Shown here: positions 24,155 to 32,849 of the stretch, in pieces | Layout of the letters: each line of letters opens with the position of its first letter | Position numbering within the stretch: the first letter of the stretch is position 1 | DNA from: Clostridia bacterium | GTDB taxonomy: Bacteria; Bacillota; Clostridia; Christensenellales; Aristaeellaceae | Assembly (NCBI GenBank): GCA_017397895.1 | Contig: JAFQHP010000061.1 | Location: 1-53,072 of the forward strand | DNA: 53,072 nucleotides | Direction of reading: 5' to 3' | Position numbers and translations under genes: made by a program | Notes under the pieces: generated by a model | Seen by the model: only the letters and a program-made list of their open reading frames with translations | Told to the model about the DNA's origin: nothing | Databases searched by the model: none

Positions 24155-25170
24155 TTTTCAAACTCCGATCTGTCCGGCAAAATGGTTTCGAAGGAGGCCT
24201 GCAGCCTTTTCTTTTCCGCTTCATACTGTTCATTGGTGATGCCGGGACCGTCATTGAGGCAGATCATGGGGCTTTGAGCGGTGCGGATGGCCCGGTGAGG
24301 CGCATCGCTTCCGTCAATTGTGAAGCTGGCGCCGCTGACAGGCCTGACCGGCACAAACAGATTTTCTGCCAGCTGCCGGTAACGCACATACCACTGGTTC
24401 AGGTCCTGGTCGCTGCGCACAGGGCACAGGCAGGTCCGATGCAGGGCATTTTCTTCATCCTGCCAGGCAGAAGCAAAGGAGGATTTCAGATACGCCTGGG
24501 GCAGATGAAAATCCACAAAGCCGCAGAACCTGGGCCAGAAAAGCAGCAGCAGATTGCGGATCATATAGCTGCCGTACCGGGGATTGATCCACTTCCCGGG
24601 ATGGGCTCCCACCGTGCTGCGCAGTGCATAGCGCCGGTTCAGGTACTGCATATCGTTGAATGCAAAATGGTTCACCCGGTCATCACTGCCGGGGCGGCTG
24701 AGCTGGAGGGTATCCGCCGGGTTCATGGCCGCCGTATCACAGGGCAGGCCGTTGCGGAAAAAGCTTTCCGGCTTCACGGCCCTGAGCAAAAACATATCAT
24801 CGTTGAAATACACAAAATGCTCTGCCAGCCCCTCCAGCCTGTGCAGGTTCATTTCGATGGTATTGGCGCTGAAGGTGGGCAGGTATTCGCCGGGAATATA
24901 ATCCTCATGGCGCACAATGTGCAGCCGGGGATGCGCGGTATTGAGGAAAGAAGGCAGATGGCCCCAGGTAATGAAATGAATTTTGTTTACCCAGGGTGCA
25001 AATTTTTCCACGCCCCGGAACCAGTAGCGAAGCAAATCCCAATCCCGGTAACGGATATCCCGTCCGTCGCCCGCTTCCCTGCCGGTGTGAAGGCGGCTGT
25101 TTTTTTCAGCCTGCCAGGCCGTATCGCTTCCATCCACCCAGGGCAGCACAAAATCAACAGGATGCTCCAC
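24151..25170 (-). CDS. Stealth-family sugar-1-phosphate transferase
   Basis: This is a 339-residue protein. The N-terminal VDFVLPWVDGSDTAWQAEKN (5-24) is conserved region 1 of Stealth proteins, RYWFRGVEKFAPWVNKIHFI and the following NTIEMNLHRL...EHFVYFNDDMFLL are region 2, and RYALRSTVGAHPGKWINPRYG is like region 3. The family transfers hexose-1-phosphate from a UDP-sugar to a growing polysaccharide, giving phosphodiester links, and includes capsule and teichoic-like polymer enzymes. No signal peptide is present, so it acts on the cytoplasmic face. Its presence implies phosphate in the backbone of this polymer. Confidence 0.88.
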   Translation of the reverse strand: MEHPVDFVLPWVDGSDTAWQAEKNSRLHTGREAGDGRDIRYRDWDLLRYWFRGVEKFAPWVNKIHFITWGHLPSFLNTAHPRLHIVRHEDYIPGEYLPTFSANTIEMNLHRLEGLAEHFVYFNDDMFLLRAVKPESFFRNGLPCDTAAMNPADTLQLSRPGSDDRVNHFAFNDMQYLNRRYALRSTVGAHPGKWINPRYGSYMIRNLLLLFWPRFCGFVDFHLPQAYLKSSFASAWQDEENALHRTCLCPVRSDQDLNQWYVRYRQLAENLFVPVRPVSGASFTIDGSDAPHRAIRTAQSPMICLNDGPGITNEQYEAEKKRLQASFETILPDRSEFEK

Positions 25171-25173
25171 CTT

Positions 25174-26163
25174 TCAGCCCCTCCTTCCGGCATACACCGT
25201 CCATAGCAGATCATACGCCCAGGGCCCCGCCAGCAGGGCACAAACGGCAATCTTATCCCGTCCGGGCACATTCTTATCTTTCAACACCGGCCATGCATTC
25301 TGCCGCACAAACCGTTCCAGCCGTGCCCGCTCAGCCCTGTGTTCCTTTTCACACTTCACCAGATAGCGCCTTACGCTCAGCGCCGCAAACACACGCCTGC
25401 ACAGGGCGGCATGCTCTAAATCGGGAAAGCGGCCGCAGGCTGTATTACAAAACCCATCCACAGCTTCAATGTAATCCAGCCGGGAGGGGGTGTACTTACC
25501 GTGGCTGAGGGAATCACTGCGCAGAATGTAGTGATACAAAGGCCGGCCGGTAAAGGCAATTTTTCCCGCCCGCAGCATCAATTGCGCAAATACGGCGGTA
25601 TCCTCGTATATCTTCCCTTCCGGGAAAGAAAGCCCGTCAAACAGCCGCTTTTCATACAGCTTGGCCCAGCTGCTCACATCCGGCTTTTTCTGATAGCAGA
25701 TATTCTCCAGCGCTTCCCGATCTTCCATGACCAGTTCTCCATCGCTTTCCGCAAACCGTACGGAACGCAGACGGGGGTACACAATGCGGTGATTACAGGC
25801 GGAAAGCGGCACCTGATACCGGCTGCACAGGCCAAAGAGCACTTCCACATAATCCGCTTCCACGGCATCGTCCGCATCCACAAAGGCAATATATTCACCC
25901 TGCGCCGCCGCAAGGCCGGTGTTTTTTGCCGCAGACAGCCCGCCGTTTTGGCGGTGGATCACCCGCACGCGGCTGTCGTTTTGTGCATACCTGTCGCACA
26001 TCTCGCCGCTTCCGTCCGTGGAGCCGTCGTCTACCAGTATGATTTCCAGGTGCCGCCAGGTCTGCCCGAGAACACCATCCATACAGCGCTCCAGCAACCC
26101 TTGCATATTGTATACCGGCACAATCAGGGAGATCAGAATGGGAAGATGGCTGCCGCTCTCCAT
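25174..26163 (-). CDS. family 2 glycosyltransferase, first gene of the minus-strand operon
   Basis: This is a 329-residue GT-A enzyme. Start ATG 26163 follows GAAAGGGG; a TTG at 26169 is a less likely alternative. The motifs ISLIVPVYNMQGLLERCM, ILVDDGSTDGSGE and FVDADDAVEADY are intact, as is the W-A-K-L-Y acceptor-side segment typical of capsule GT2 enzymes. A hydrophobic C-terminal stretch near 300-325 (IAVCALLAGPWAYDLLWTVYA) may touch the membrane. The gene lies about 100 bases downstream of its own promoter and starts an operon of seven genes. Confidence 0.88.
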   Translation of the reverse strand: MESGSHLPILISLIVPVYNMQGLLERCMDGVLGQTWRHLEIILVDDGSTDGSGEMCDRYAQNDSRVRVIHRQNGGLSAAKNTGLAAAQGEYIAFVDADDAVEADYVEVLFGLCSRYQVPLSACNHRIVYPRLRSVRFAESDGELVMEDREALENICYQKKPDVSSWAKLYEKRLFDGLSFPEGKIYEDTAVFAQLMLRAGKIAFTGRPLYHYILRSDSLSHGKYTPSRLDYIEAVDGFCNTACGRFPDLEHAALCRRVFAALSVRRYLVKCEKEHRAERARLERFVRQNAWPVLKDKNVPGRDKIAVCALLAGPWAYDLLWTVYAGRRG

Positions 26164-26186
26164 TGGCAAGCGCCCCTTTCGGAAAA

Positions 26187-26209
26187 TGTCTGTTTTGCCT
26201 CATCAGACA
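26187..26209 (-). other. leader hairpin of the minus-strand polysaccharide operon
   Basis: TGTCTG (26187-26192) and CAGACA (26204-26209) form a 6-bp stem in the transcript leader. On the minus strand it is followed by TTTT just before the ribosome site of the first gene. It could be a weak attenuator; the stem is short, so this is tentative. Confidence 0.3.
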
Positions 26210-26271
26210 CATGATTCTTAAAAGCAATATTTGAGACAGCAAAGAACCCTGCAACCCTCATTATCCAATAT

Positions 26272-26300
26272 ATTTTATCATACGCAAACATAAGTGTCAA
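26272..26300 (-). promoter_or_regulatory. SigA-type promoter for the minus-strand polysaccharide operon
   Basis: On the minus strand a consensus TTGACA (26295-26300) and TAAAAT (26272-26277) are separated by 17 bp. It lies about 110 bases before the first gene. Confidence 0.8.
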
Positions 26301-26358
26301 CGCTGACAAAGCCGGATCAGCCCCCACTTTCCCGGGGGAAGAATATCCCCCGATTGAA

Positions 26359-26387
26359 TTGACTTTACATTGTAGAAATGCTATAAT
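26359..26387 (+). promoter_or_regulatory. SigA-type promoter for the rmlA operon
   Basis: TTGACT at 26359-26364 and TATAAT at 26382-26387 with a 17-bp spacer. AAGGAGG and the rmlA start follow within 35 bases. It is divergent from the other polysaccharide promoter, with 58 bp between the -35 boxes. Confidence 0.85.
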
Positions 26388-26420
26388 ATTTTAGATAAAT
26401 AACAAGGAGGCGCGTTCTCA

Positions 26421-27308
26421 ATGAAAGGCATTATTCTTGCCGGCGGCGCCGGAACCCGCTTATATCCCCTCACCATGGTCACCAGCAAACAGCTTTTACC
26501 TGTTTATGATAAACCCATGATCTACTATCCCCTGTCCACGCTGATGCTGGCCGGGATCAAGGATATCCTGATTATCTCCACGCCGGAGGATACCCCCCGG
26601 TTTGAAAACCTGCTGGGAACAGGCGATCAGTTCGGCCTGAACCTGAGCTACAAGGTGCAGCCCTCTCCCGACGGCCTGGCCCAGGCCTTCCTGCTGGGTG
26701 AGGAATTCATCGGCAACGATGCCTGCGCCATGGTGCTGGGGGACAATATCTTCTACGGCAGCGGCTTCAGCAAGGTGCTGCGCACCGCTGTTTCCAATGC
26801 CGAAGAAAACAGCCGTGCCACGGTGTTCGGCTATTATGTGAACGATCCAGAGCGGTTCGGCATTGTGGAGTTTGACGAAAACGGCAAGGTTATCTCCGTG
26901 GAAGAAAAGCCCAAAAATCCCAAGTCCAACTACTGCATCACCGGGCTGTACTTCTACCCCAAGGGCGTTTCCGCCATGGCGCACCAGGTGAAGCCCAGCG
27001 CCCGGGGCGAACTGGAAATCACCACCCTCAACGCCATGTACCTGGAAAGGGAACTGCTGGATGTGCAGCTGCTGGGCCGCGGCTATGCCTGGCTGGACAC
27101 CGGCACCATGGACAGCCTGGTGGATGCGGCCGATTTTGTGCGCACCATCGAAACCCGCCAGTCCATCAAGATTTCTGCGCCCGAAGAAATCGCCTATAAA
27201 AATCAGTGGATCAGCAAGGAAAAGCTGCTTGAATCCGCAGAGCGTTACGGCAAGAGCCCCTACGGCCAGCACCTGCGCGCCGTGGCCGAAGGCCGCATCC
27301 GCTATTGA
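26421..27308 (+). CDS. rmlA: glucose-1-phosphate thymidylyltransferase
   Basis: This 295-residue enzyme makes dTDP-glucose from glucose-1-phosphate and dTTP. The nucleotide-binding [11 protein letters not shown] (8-18) and the following [12 protein letters not shown] signature are intact, as are LGDNIFYG and the sugar-binding region [20 protein letters not shown]. The length is normal for RmlA. AAGGAGG precedes the ATG. RmlB follows after 33 bases, but RmlC and RmlD are absent from the window, which argues against rhamnose as the end product of this locus. Confidence 0.96.
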   Translation: MKGIILAGGAGTRLYPLTMVTSKQLLPVYDKPMIYYPLSTLMLAGIKDILIISTPEDTPRFENLLGTGDQFGLNLSYKVQPSPDGLAQAFLLGEEFIGNDACAMVLGDNIFYGSGFSKVLRTAVSNAEENSRATVFGYYVNDPERFGIVEFDENGKVISVEEKPKNPKSNYCITGLYFYPKGVSAMAHQVKPSARGELEITTLNAMYLERELLDVQLLGRGYAWLDTGTMDSLVDAADFVRTIETRQSIKISAPEEIAYKNQWISKEKLLESAERYGKSPYGQHLRAVAEGRIRY

Positions 27309-27341
27309 TTCCATCGCCAGACCAATGAGGAGGAAAAACGC

Positions 27342-28361
27342 ATGAATATCATCGTCACCGGCGGCGCCGGCTTCATCGGCTCCAATTTCATTTTCCATAT
27401 GCTGAAAAAGTATCCCGATTACCGCATTATCTGCCTGGATAAATTGACCTATGCCGGCAATCTGTCCACCCTGCAGCCGGTGATGGATAACCCCAATTTC
27501 CGCTTTGTGAAGGCCGACATCTGCGACCGGGAAGCCGTCTATCAGCTTTTTGAAGAAGAGCATCCCGATATGGTGGTGAACTTCGCCGCCGAAAGCCATG
27601 TGGACCGCTCCATCGAAAACCCCGGCGTTTTCCTGGAAACCAACATCATGGGCACCGCTGTGCTGATGGACGCCTGCCGCAAGTATGGCATCACCCGCTA
27701 CCATCAGGTTTCCACCGATGAAGTATACGGCGACCTGCCCCTGGATCGCCCCGACCTGTTCTTCACCGAAGAAACCCCCATCCACACCTCTTCCCCCTAC
27801 TCCTCCTCCAAGGCCGGCGCCGACCTGCTTGTGATGGCCTATCACCGCACCTTCGGCCTGCCGGTGACCATCTCCCGCTGCTCCAACAACTACGGCCCCT
27901 ACCACTTCCCGGAAAAGCTGATCCCCCTGATGATCGCCAACGCCCTCAACGACAAGCCCCTGCCCGTGTACGGCACCGGCGAAAACGTGCGTGACTGGCT
28001 GTATGTGGAAGACCACTGCAAGGCCATTGACCTGATCATCCACAAGGGCCGTGTGGGCGAAGTATACAACATCGGCGGCCACAACGAAATGGCCAATATC
28101 GATATCGTAAAGATCATCTGCAAAGAGCTGGGCAAGCCCGAAAGCCTGATCACCTACGTGGGCGACCGCAAGGGCCACGACCTGCGCTACGCCATCGACC
28201 CCACCAAAATCCACTCCGAGCTGGGCTGGCTGCCGGAAACCATGTTCAAGGACGGCATCAAAAAGACCATCCGGTGGTACCTGGACAACAAGGAATGGTG
28301 GGAAACCATCATCTCCGGCGAATATCAGAACTACTACGAGAAGATGTACGGGAACCGGTAA
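27342..28361 (+). CDS. rmlB: dTDP-glucose 4,6-dehydratase
   Basis: This 339-residue SDR enzyme converts dTDP-glucose to dTDP-4-keto-6-deoxyglucose. The NAD-binding TGGAGFIGSNF (6-16), the catalytic STDEVYG (124-130) with Asp126 and Glu127, and Y153-x-x-x-K157 in SPYSSSKAGAD are all present. RWYLDNKEWW near the C-terminus is typical of RmlB. The product probably feeds the divergently encoded ketoisomerase, aminotransferase and acetyltransferase. GGAGGAAAA lies just upstream of the start. Confidence 0.96.
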   Translation: MNIIVTGGAGFIGSNFIFHMLKKYPDYRIICLDKLTYAGNLSTLQPVMDNPNFRFVKADICDREAVYQLFEEEHPDMVVNFAAESHVDRSIENPGVFLETNIMGTAVLMDACRKYGITRYHQVSTDEVYGDLPLDRPDLFFTEETPIHTSSPYSSSKAGADLLVMAYHRTFGLPVTISRCSNNYGPYHFPEKLIPLMIANALNDKPLPVYGTGENVRDWLYVEDHCKAIDLIIHKGRVGEVYNIGGHNEMANIDIVKIICKELGKPESLITYVGDRKGHDLRYAIDPTKIHSELGWLPETMFKDGIKKTIRWYLDNKEWWETIISGEYQNYYEKMYGNR

Positions 28362-28403
28362 GAACACAATTTGCTTTTCATCGATCGGAAGGAATGAAAA
28401 AAT

Positions 28404-29408
28404 ATGTCGGACAACAAGCAATTCCTTGTTGTAATGTTTGCAAACGATAACCATCTCAGCAATGTTAAAACATTACAAAGCATTCTCAAACAGCAGTATG
28501 AAAATGTTTTTCTGCTGGTGTGCAACGATGCCACCAATAATTTTCAGGCAGAGAGACTGCTGTATAATTTCTGGGAAAACAAATCCGAGGGCATTCAGCA
28601 GATCTTTCTGGCGGAAAACCATGCTCCCATGGGCGTATGTGCCACGCTGAAAGAAAAACTGGCCTGTACGGATGCGGAATATGTGATGGTGGTGCATTCC
28701 GGCGAATGTCTGAACGAACCGGAAACGCTGGAAGAGTGTGCTGCAGCCATGGAGCAGAATGCCGACGCCGCAGCCCTGGCCACACACGCCGATGTATGGT
28801 TCACAGATATGTCCGAAATCGATGAAACGCTCACCTATGACGACGACACTCCCCGGTATCTGCGGGATTGTATGTTCGTATACCGCTATCAGGCACTGAA
28901 AAAAGCACTGGAAAACGAAGAACAGGGAACCTTCCTTTGGGAGACTGCCATCGCTTCCATCACCCGCCAGGGCGGCCGGGTGGCCAAAGGGCAATTTTCC
29001 GCCTGCAAGCTTACCAAGGCCAGCATTGAAGACGAAAAAAACGATGTTCCGCAGGCCCTTGGAAATGAACGTATGCTCAATATTGCCAGGAAACTGCAGG
29101 AGAACAAAGATGCCGATACCGTGCAATACAAAGTAAAAGCACATCAGCAAGCGGCTCCCGAAGTCAGGAAAAAGCAGAAGATCAAAAACTGGCTGTACAA
29201 GCAATCCCGATTCAGGAGTCTGCTGATTTACGGCATTCTGGCCCTGCTTATGATCATTTGTGCCGTTTTGTTCCTGGCTTTGGTTCCGGGGATGGGCAAG
29301 GTACTTGGCGCAGTATTTGCATTCGCCGCAGTATGCGCGGTGCTGTGGTGCCTGGGCCTTGCGGCATTCAATCTGTACTTCAGGAAGCATCCGGAAAGGT
29401 TGAGGTAA
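28404..29408 (+). CDS. degenerate family 2 glycosyltransferase-like protein with C-terminal membrane pair
   Basis: This is a 334-residue protein. Residues 5-215 follow the GT-A pattern (FLVVMFANDNHLSNVKTLQSILKQQYENVFLLV), but the nucleotide-binding D-D-x-S is N-D-A-T and the metal-binding D-x-D position reads V-V-H-S-G-E. Two strong membrane spans (about 272-293 and 302-323) end the protein. The missing aspartates suggest a pseudo-enzyme, perhaps a membrane scaffold for the active fusion enzyme encoded immediately after it. The two genes are one base apart. Confidence 0.6.
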   Translation: MSDNKQFLVVMFANDNHLSNVKTLQSILKQQYENVFLLVCNDATNNFQAERLLYNFWENKSEGIQQIFLAENHAPMGVCATLKEKLACTDAEYVMVVHSGECLNEPETLEECAAAMEQNADAAALATHADVWFTDMSEIDETLTYDDDTPRYLRDCMFVYRYQALKKALENEEQGTFLWETAIASITRQGGRVAKGQFSACKLTKASIEDEKNDVPQALGNERMLNIARKLQENKDADTVQYKVKAHQQAAPEVRKKQKIKNWLYKQSRFRSLLIYGILALLMIICAVLFLALVPGMGKVLGAVFAFAAVCAVLWCLGLAAFNLYFRKHPERLR

Positions 29409-29409
29409 G

Positions 29410-32097
29410 ATGATGACGACAGCTAAATATCTGAACTACACCCACGGGCATATGCTTCTGGCCTTCTGCGAACAGGCAGTACAGGATCTGCGCAACGGAT
29501 CGGATATTTCTGCCCTCCTTGCCTGGATTATGAATGAGAAGCGAAACCTGCTGAAAAAACAGCCCAAGCTTTGGGACAATACGATAAGCCAGAAGGTATT
29601 CTTTTCTTATCTCCAGCAGCTGCAGAACATTTTTGAAGACCATGTATCCATCACCGCCCTGACAAAGCTGGCCGATGAAATCGGCGCCATTACCCGAAAG
29701 AAAATTCACGCCCTGTTCCTCACCCAGGAACCTGCCTGCTGGCCTTCTTTGGAAAGCGTGTACAATGCTGCAGCAAATGATCCCAATTACGAAGCCGCGC
29801 TGGTTTATACCCCCTATTTCCATAAAAACTACACCGAACAGGTGGATCATTTTCCGGAATTTGAGGAGATGAATGTACCTGTCATCCGTTCCGGCTCCTA
29901 TAACCTGCCGGAGCATTCCCCCGACGTCGCCTTCATCATCAAGCCGTACGGCAATATCCCGGATGAATATCAGGGACACGAGCTGGAATGTGTTATCCCC
30001 CGGCTTGTGTATATCCCATATGGTATGGAAGCCACTGTGGACCTGATCAAGTTCGGCTTCCAGTATTATACCCAGTACCGGGCCTGGCGCCACTGCGCAT
30101 ACGGCCCTATTGTCAAGGCCTACGGCACCAAATACGGCTACCGCAACGGCGAAAACATCGCCGTCTGGGGGCATCCCAAGGCGGACCATTACCTTGATCT
30201 GGAGCAAAACAAAAACAACATCCCGGACGAATGGAAGGAAAAAATCGGCAGCCGCAAAGTCATCCTCTGGACGCCGCACCATCTGATTGACCTGGAAAGC
30301 GACGGCACGGGAACATGGCTGATATGGGGCGAACAAATCCTGAAGCTGGCCCTGCGCAATCCGGATATTGTTTTCATTTTCCGTCCTCATCCGCTGCTGA
30401 TGGGCGCGCTGGTCAACAACCATGTCATGACGGAAAAACAAACCAAGAACCTGGAAATGCGTATCCGCAATTCCGCCAATATCATTTGGGATGACAGCAA
30501 AACCTATCACAACGCATTCGATGCTGCTGACGCCATTATCACAGACGGCACCACTTTCAGCTTTGAGTTTCTCTATACCCATCGGCCAATTCTGCTGACT
30601 CCCCGCAATATGCAGGGGTTCTATCTCTATGAGGAAATGATGGAAAGCTACTACATCGTCAACGAAATTGATGATGTAAGCCGTTTCATTGAAATGATCC
30701 GACGGGAAGAAGACCCCTTGTATGAAAAGCGGTTAAAGGTGTATAAAGATCATTTGTATGTACCAGAAGAAGGAACTGTGGGTGAGAACATCATGAAGAA
30801 TGTGAAAAAAGATTTGGACGCAGAGTGCAAAACGCTCAACTGCAGCCAGCATCTGCCGGCTGCCGGCATGAAAACAGAATGGCCCAAACAAAAACAGGAC
30901 GAAACCCTTCAGCAGCTTCCCCTGTTCTCCATTATTGTGCTGTGCTACAAGAATGAAGATCTTCTGTACGGCATGCTGGACACCATCCTGAAGCAGGATT
31001 ATCCTCGGATTCAGCTGATTGTTTCCGACGACTGCAGTAATCAGTTCGATGTGGAAGCCGTCCGGCGCTATATTGAAATCAACAGCCGTCATAACCTGGA
31101 AAGCGTGATTGTCCGCAGCAATGAACAGAATATGCGCACCGTCCGTCATTTCCATGACGTGCTGGAGCTGGCCCAGGGTGAATATGTGGTATTCACTGCG
31201 GCAGACGACCGTTTTGTAGACACTGACACCCTGACCGCCTATGTGGAGCAGTTTGCACAGAATCCTCAGGCCAAATGGCTGGTAGGCCGTTGTCAATTCA
31301 CTTCTGCCGATTACAAGAAAAACCTCTATATCTCTCCCGTCGCTGACGATGAACCTTACTTCCTTGCCAATGACGCTCTCAAACTGTTCAGCCGCTGGAG
31401 CCGCCGCGGCATGGCCATTCCCTGCTGTATGGCATTTTATCGGGATGCTTTTGATGTTGTTGGCGGCATCGATCTGGAATATAAGTTTCTGGAAGACTGG
31501 CCCCTGGTGATTAAGCTGCTACGCAACGGCCATGCCCCCATTTACCTGGAGAAGGTAACGGCACTGCACAGCACCGGCGGCATCACCAATTCCAATAACC
31601 GGTACGGCAAGGAACTCAGGCGAATGTTTTATGAGGACAAATATCTCTTCTTCCGCAAGGAAGTGGAACCTTACAAACATCTTTTGTCTGACGAAGACAG
31701 AAAATGCTACCGTCAGTACATGAAAGAAATCATGGCCCGCCATTATTTCTTCTACATCGACTGGCCGGATACCAGTAAAAAAGAACGATTGAAAATGGTT
31801 CTCAAAAACCCCAAGCATGCCTGGTGGGTGTTTGAAAACAATTATATGGCCAAGCTGCATGATAAGTTCACGAAGATGAACCGCAAAAAGATGCTGGCTG
31901 CAGCAAACGTGGCCATGCTGCTCAGCCTGCTGTTTTTCCACTTCAATTCCGGAAATAAGCTCAGCTGGCTGTTCGACCTGATCGGCTATGTCGATCTGGC
32001 AGCAGGCATCCTGATTGTTCTCTTCGTCCTGGTCACAACACTTTTGAACAAGCATTTTGAAAAGAAGGCAAATCTGAGAAAAAGACTGGTCAATTAA
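29410..32097 (+). CDS. bifunctional TagF-like CDP-polyol phosphotransferase and family 2 glycosyltransferase, membrane-anchored
   Basis: This is an 895-residue fusion. Residues 100-470 resemble CDP-glycerol glycerophosphotransferases: IFRPHPLLMG (about 321-330) and IITDGTTFSFEFLYTHRPIL (about 376-395) match the two nucleotide-binding motifs. Residues 505-740 are a GT2 domain with IIVLCYKNEDLLYG, VSDDCS and TAADDRFVDTDT, all catalytic aspartates present. Two membrane spans lie near 835-885. It would add a polyol-phosphate and a sugar to the same lipid-linked chain. The cytidylyltransferase gene follows 24 bases later and may supply the CDP donor. The exact polyol is unknown. Confidence 0.8.
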   Translation: MMTTAKYLNYTHGHMLLAFCEQAVQDLRNGSDISALLAWIMNEKRNLLKKQPKLWDNTISQKVFFSYLQQLQNIFEDHVSITALTKLADEIGAITRKKIHALFLTQEPACWPSLESVYNAAANDPNYEAALVYTPYFHKNYTEQVDHFPEFEEMNVPVIRSGSYNLPEHSPDVAFIIKPYGNIPDEYQGHELECVIPRLVYIPYGMEATVDLIKFGFQYYTQYRAWRHCAYGPIVKAYGTKYGYRNGENIAVWGHPKADHYLDLEQNKNNIPDEWKEKIGSRKVILWTPHHLIDLESDGTGTWLIWGEQILKLALRNPDIVFIFRPHPLLMGALVNNHVMTEKQTKNLEMRIRNSANIIWDDSKTYHNAFDAADAIITDGTTFSFEFLYTHRPILLTPRNMQGFYLYEEMMESYYIVNEIDDVSRFIEMIRREEDPLYEKRLKVYKDHLYVPEEGTVGENIMKNVKKDLDAECKTLNCSQHLPAAGMKTEWPKQKQDETLQQLPLFSIIVLCYKNEDLLYGMLDTILKQDYPRIQLIVSDDCSNQFDVEAVRRYIEINSRHNLESVIVRSNEQNMRTVRHFHDVLELAQGEYVVFTAADDRFVDTDTLTAYVEQFAQNPQAKWLVGRCQFTSADYKKNLYISPVADDEPYFLANDALKLFSRWSRRGMAIPCCMAFYRDAFDVVGGIDLEYKFLEDWPLVIKLLRNGHAPIYLEKVTALHSTGGITNSNNRYGKELRRMFYEDKYLFFRKEVEPYKHLLSDEDRKCYRQYMKEIMARHYFFYIDWPDTSKKERLKMVLKNPKHAWWVFENNYMAKLHDKFTKMNRKKMLAAANVAMLLSLLFFHFNSGNKLSWLFDLIGYVDLAAGILIVLFVLVTTLLNKHFEKKANLRKRLVN

Positions 32098-32121
32098 TAA
32101 CATCGATTAAAGGAGCATTGT

Positions 32122-32838
32122 ATGAATATTGCATTGATTGTTGCAGGCGGTTCCGGACGCAGAATGGGCCAGGATATTCCCAAACAATTTATCAATATCA
32201 ACGATAAGCCGGTTTTAATCTACACATTGGAGAATTTCCAGAAGCACCCGCAAATCGACGGTATCATTCTGGTATGCATTGATGGATGGCATGATGTGGC
32301 AAGAGCATATGCCAAGCAGTTTGGTATTACGAAACTGCTGAAAGTAATCTCCGGCGGAGAGACAGTCCAGGAATCCATTTTCAACGGCGTAAAGGAAGCT
32401 GCTGAATATTGCAATACAGGTGATATTGTGGTTATTCACGATGGTATCCGTCCTATGGTGGACGCCACAGTTTTGTCCGATGTAATCCTGAAAGCCACTC
32501 AGCACGGCAACGCTGTCACTTCTATGCCCTACAATGAACAGATTTTCATTGCTGATGACGAATTCTCCACGCTCAAGTATATCCCGCGTGATACAATTCG
32601 CCGCGTATCTACTCCTCAGGCTTACGAATATAACTTGTTGAAATCGAGTTACGAAAAAGCTTTTGCCGAAAACATCGGTATTGGTAATTCCATGTATACC
32701 AATACCATGATGGCAGATCTGGGCGTTCGGCTGTACTTTGCAGCCGGCTCTGACAAAAACATCAAACTGACCACCAAAGACGATCTGGAACTGTTCAAGT
32801 CTTATCTGAAGACCGAAGTACCGGATTGGCTGAAATAA
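32122..32838 (+). CDS. IspD/TarI-family cytidylyltransferase
   Basis: This is a 238-residue enzyme that activates a phosphorylated polyol or related compound with CTP. The signature ALIVAGGSGRRMGQDIPKQF (4-23) binds CTP; VVIHDGIRPMV and the late KNIKLTTKDDLELF are family-typical. IspD itself belongs to isoprenoid synthesis, but this copy sits in a polysaccharide operon beside a TagF-like enzyme. A donor such as CDP-ribitol or CDP-glycerol is therefore more likely. No TarJ-type reductase is present; the partner gene is an SDR epimerase instead. AAAGGAG precedes the start. Confidence 0.82.
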   Translation: MNIALIVAGGSGRRMGQDIPKQFININDKPVLIYTLENFQKHPQIDGIILVCIDGWHDVARAYAKQFGITKLLKVISGGETVQESIFNGVKEAAEYCNTGDIVVIHDGIRPMVDATVLSDVILKATQHGNAVTSMPYNEQIFIADDEFSTLKYIPRDTIRRVSTPQAYEYNLLKSSYEKAFAENIGIGNSMYTNTMMADLGVRLYFAAGSDKNIKLTTKDDLELFKSYLKTEVPDWLK

Positions 32839-32849
32839 GAGGGATGCAC

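Noticed and set aside
26496..28454. Open frame of 652 codons on the minus strand
   Set aside because: It is antisense to rmlA and rmlB, which are unambiguous.
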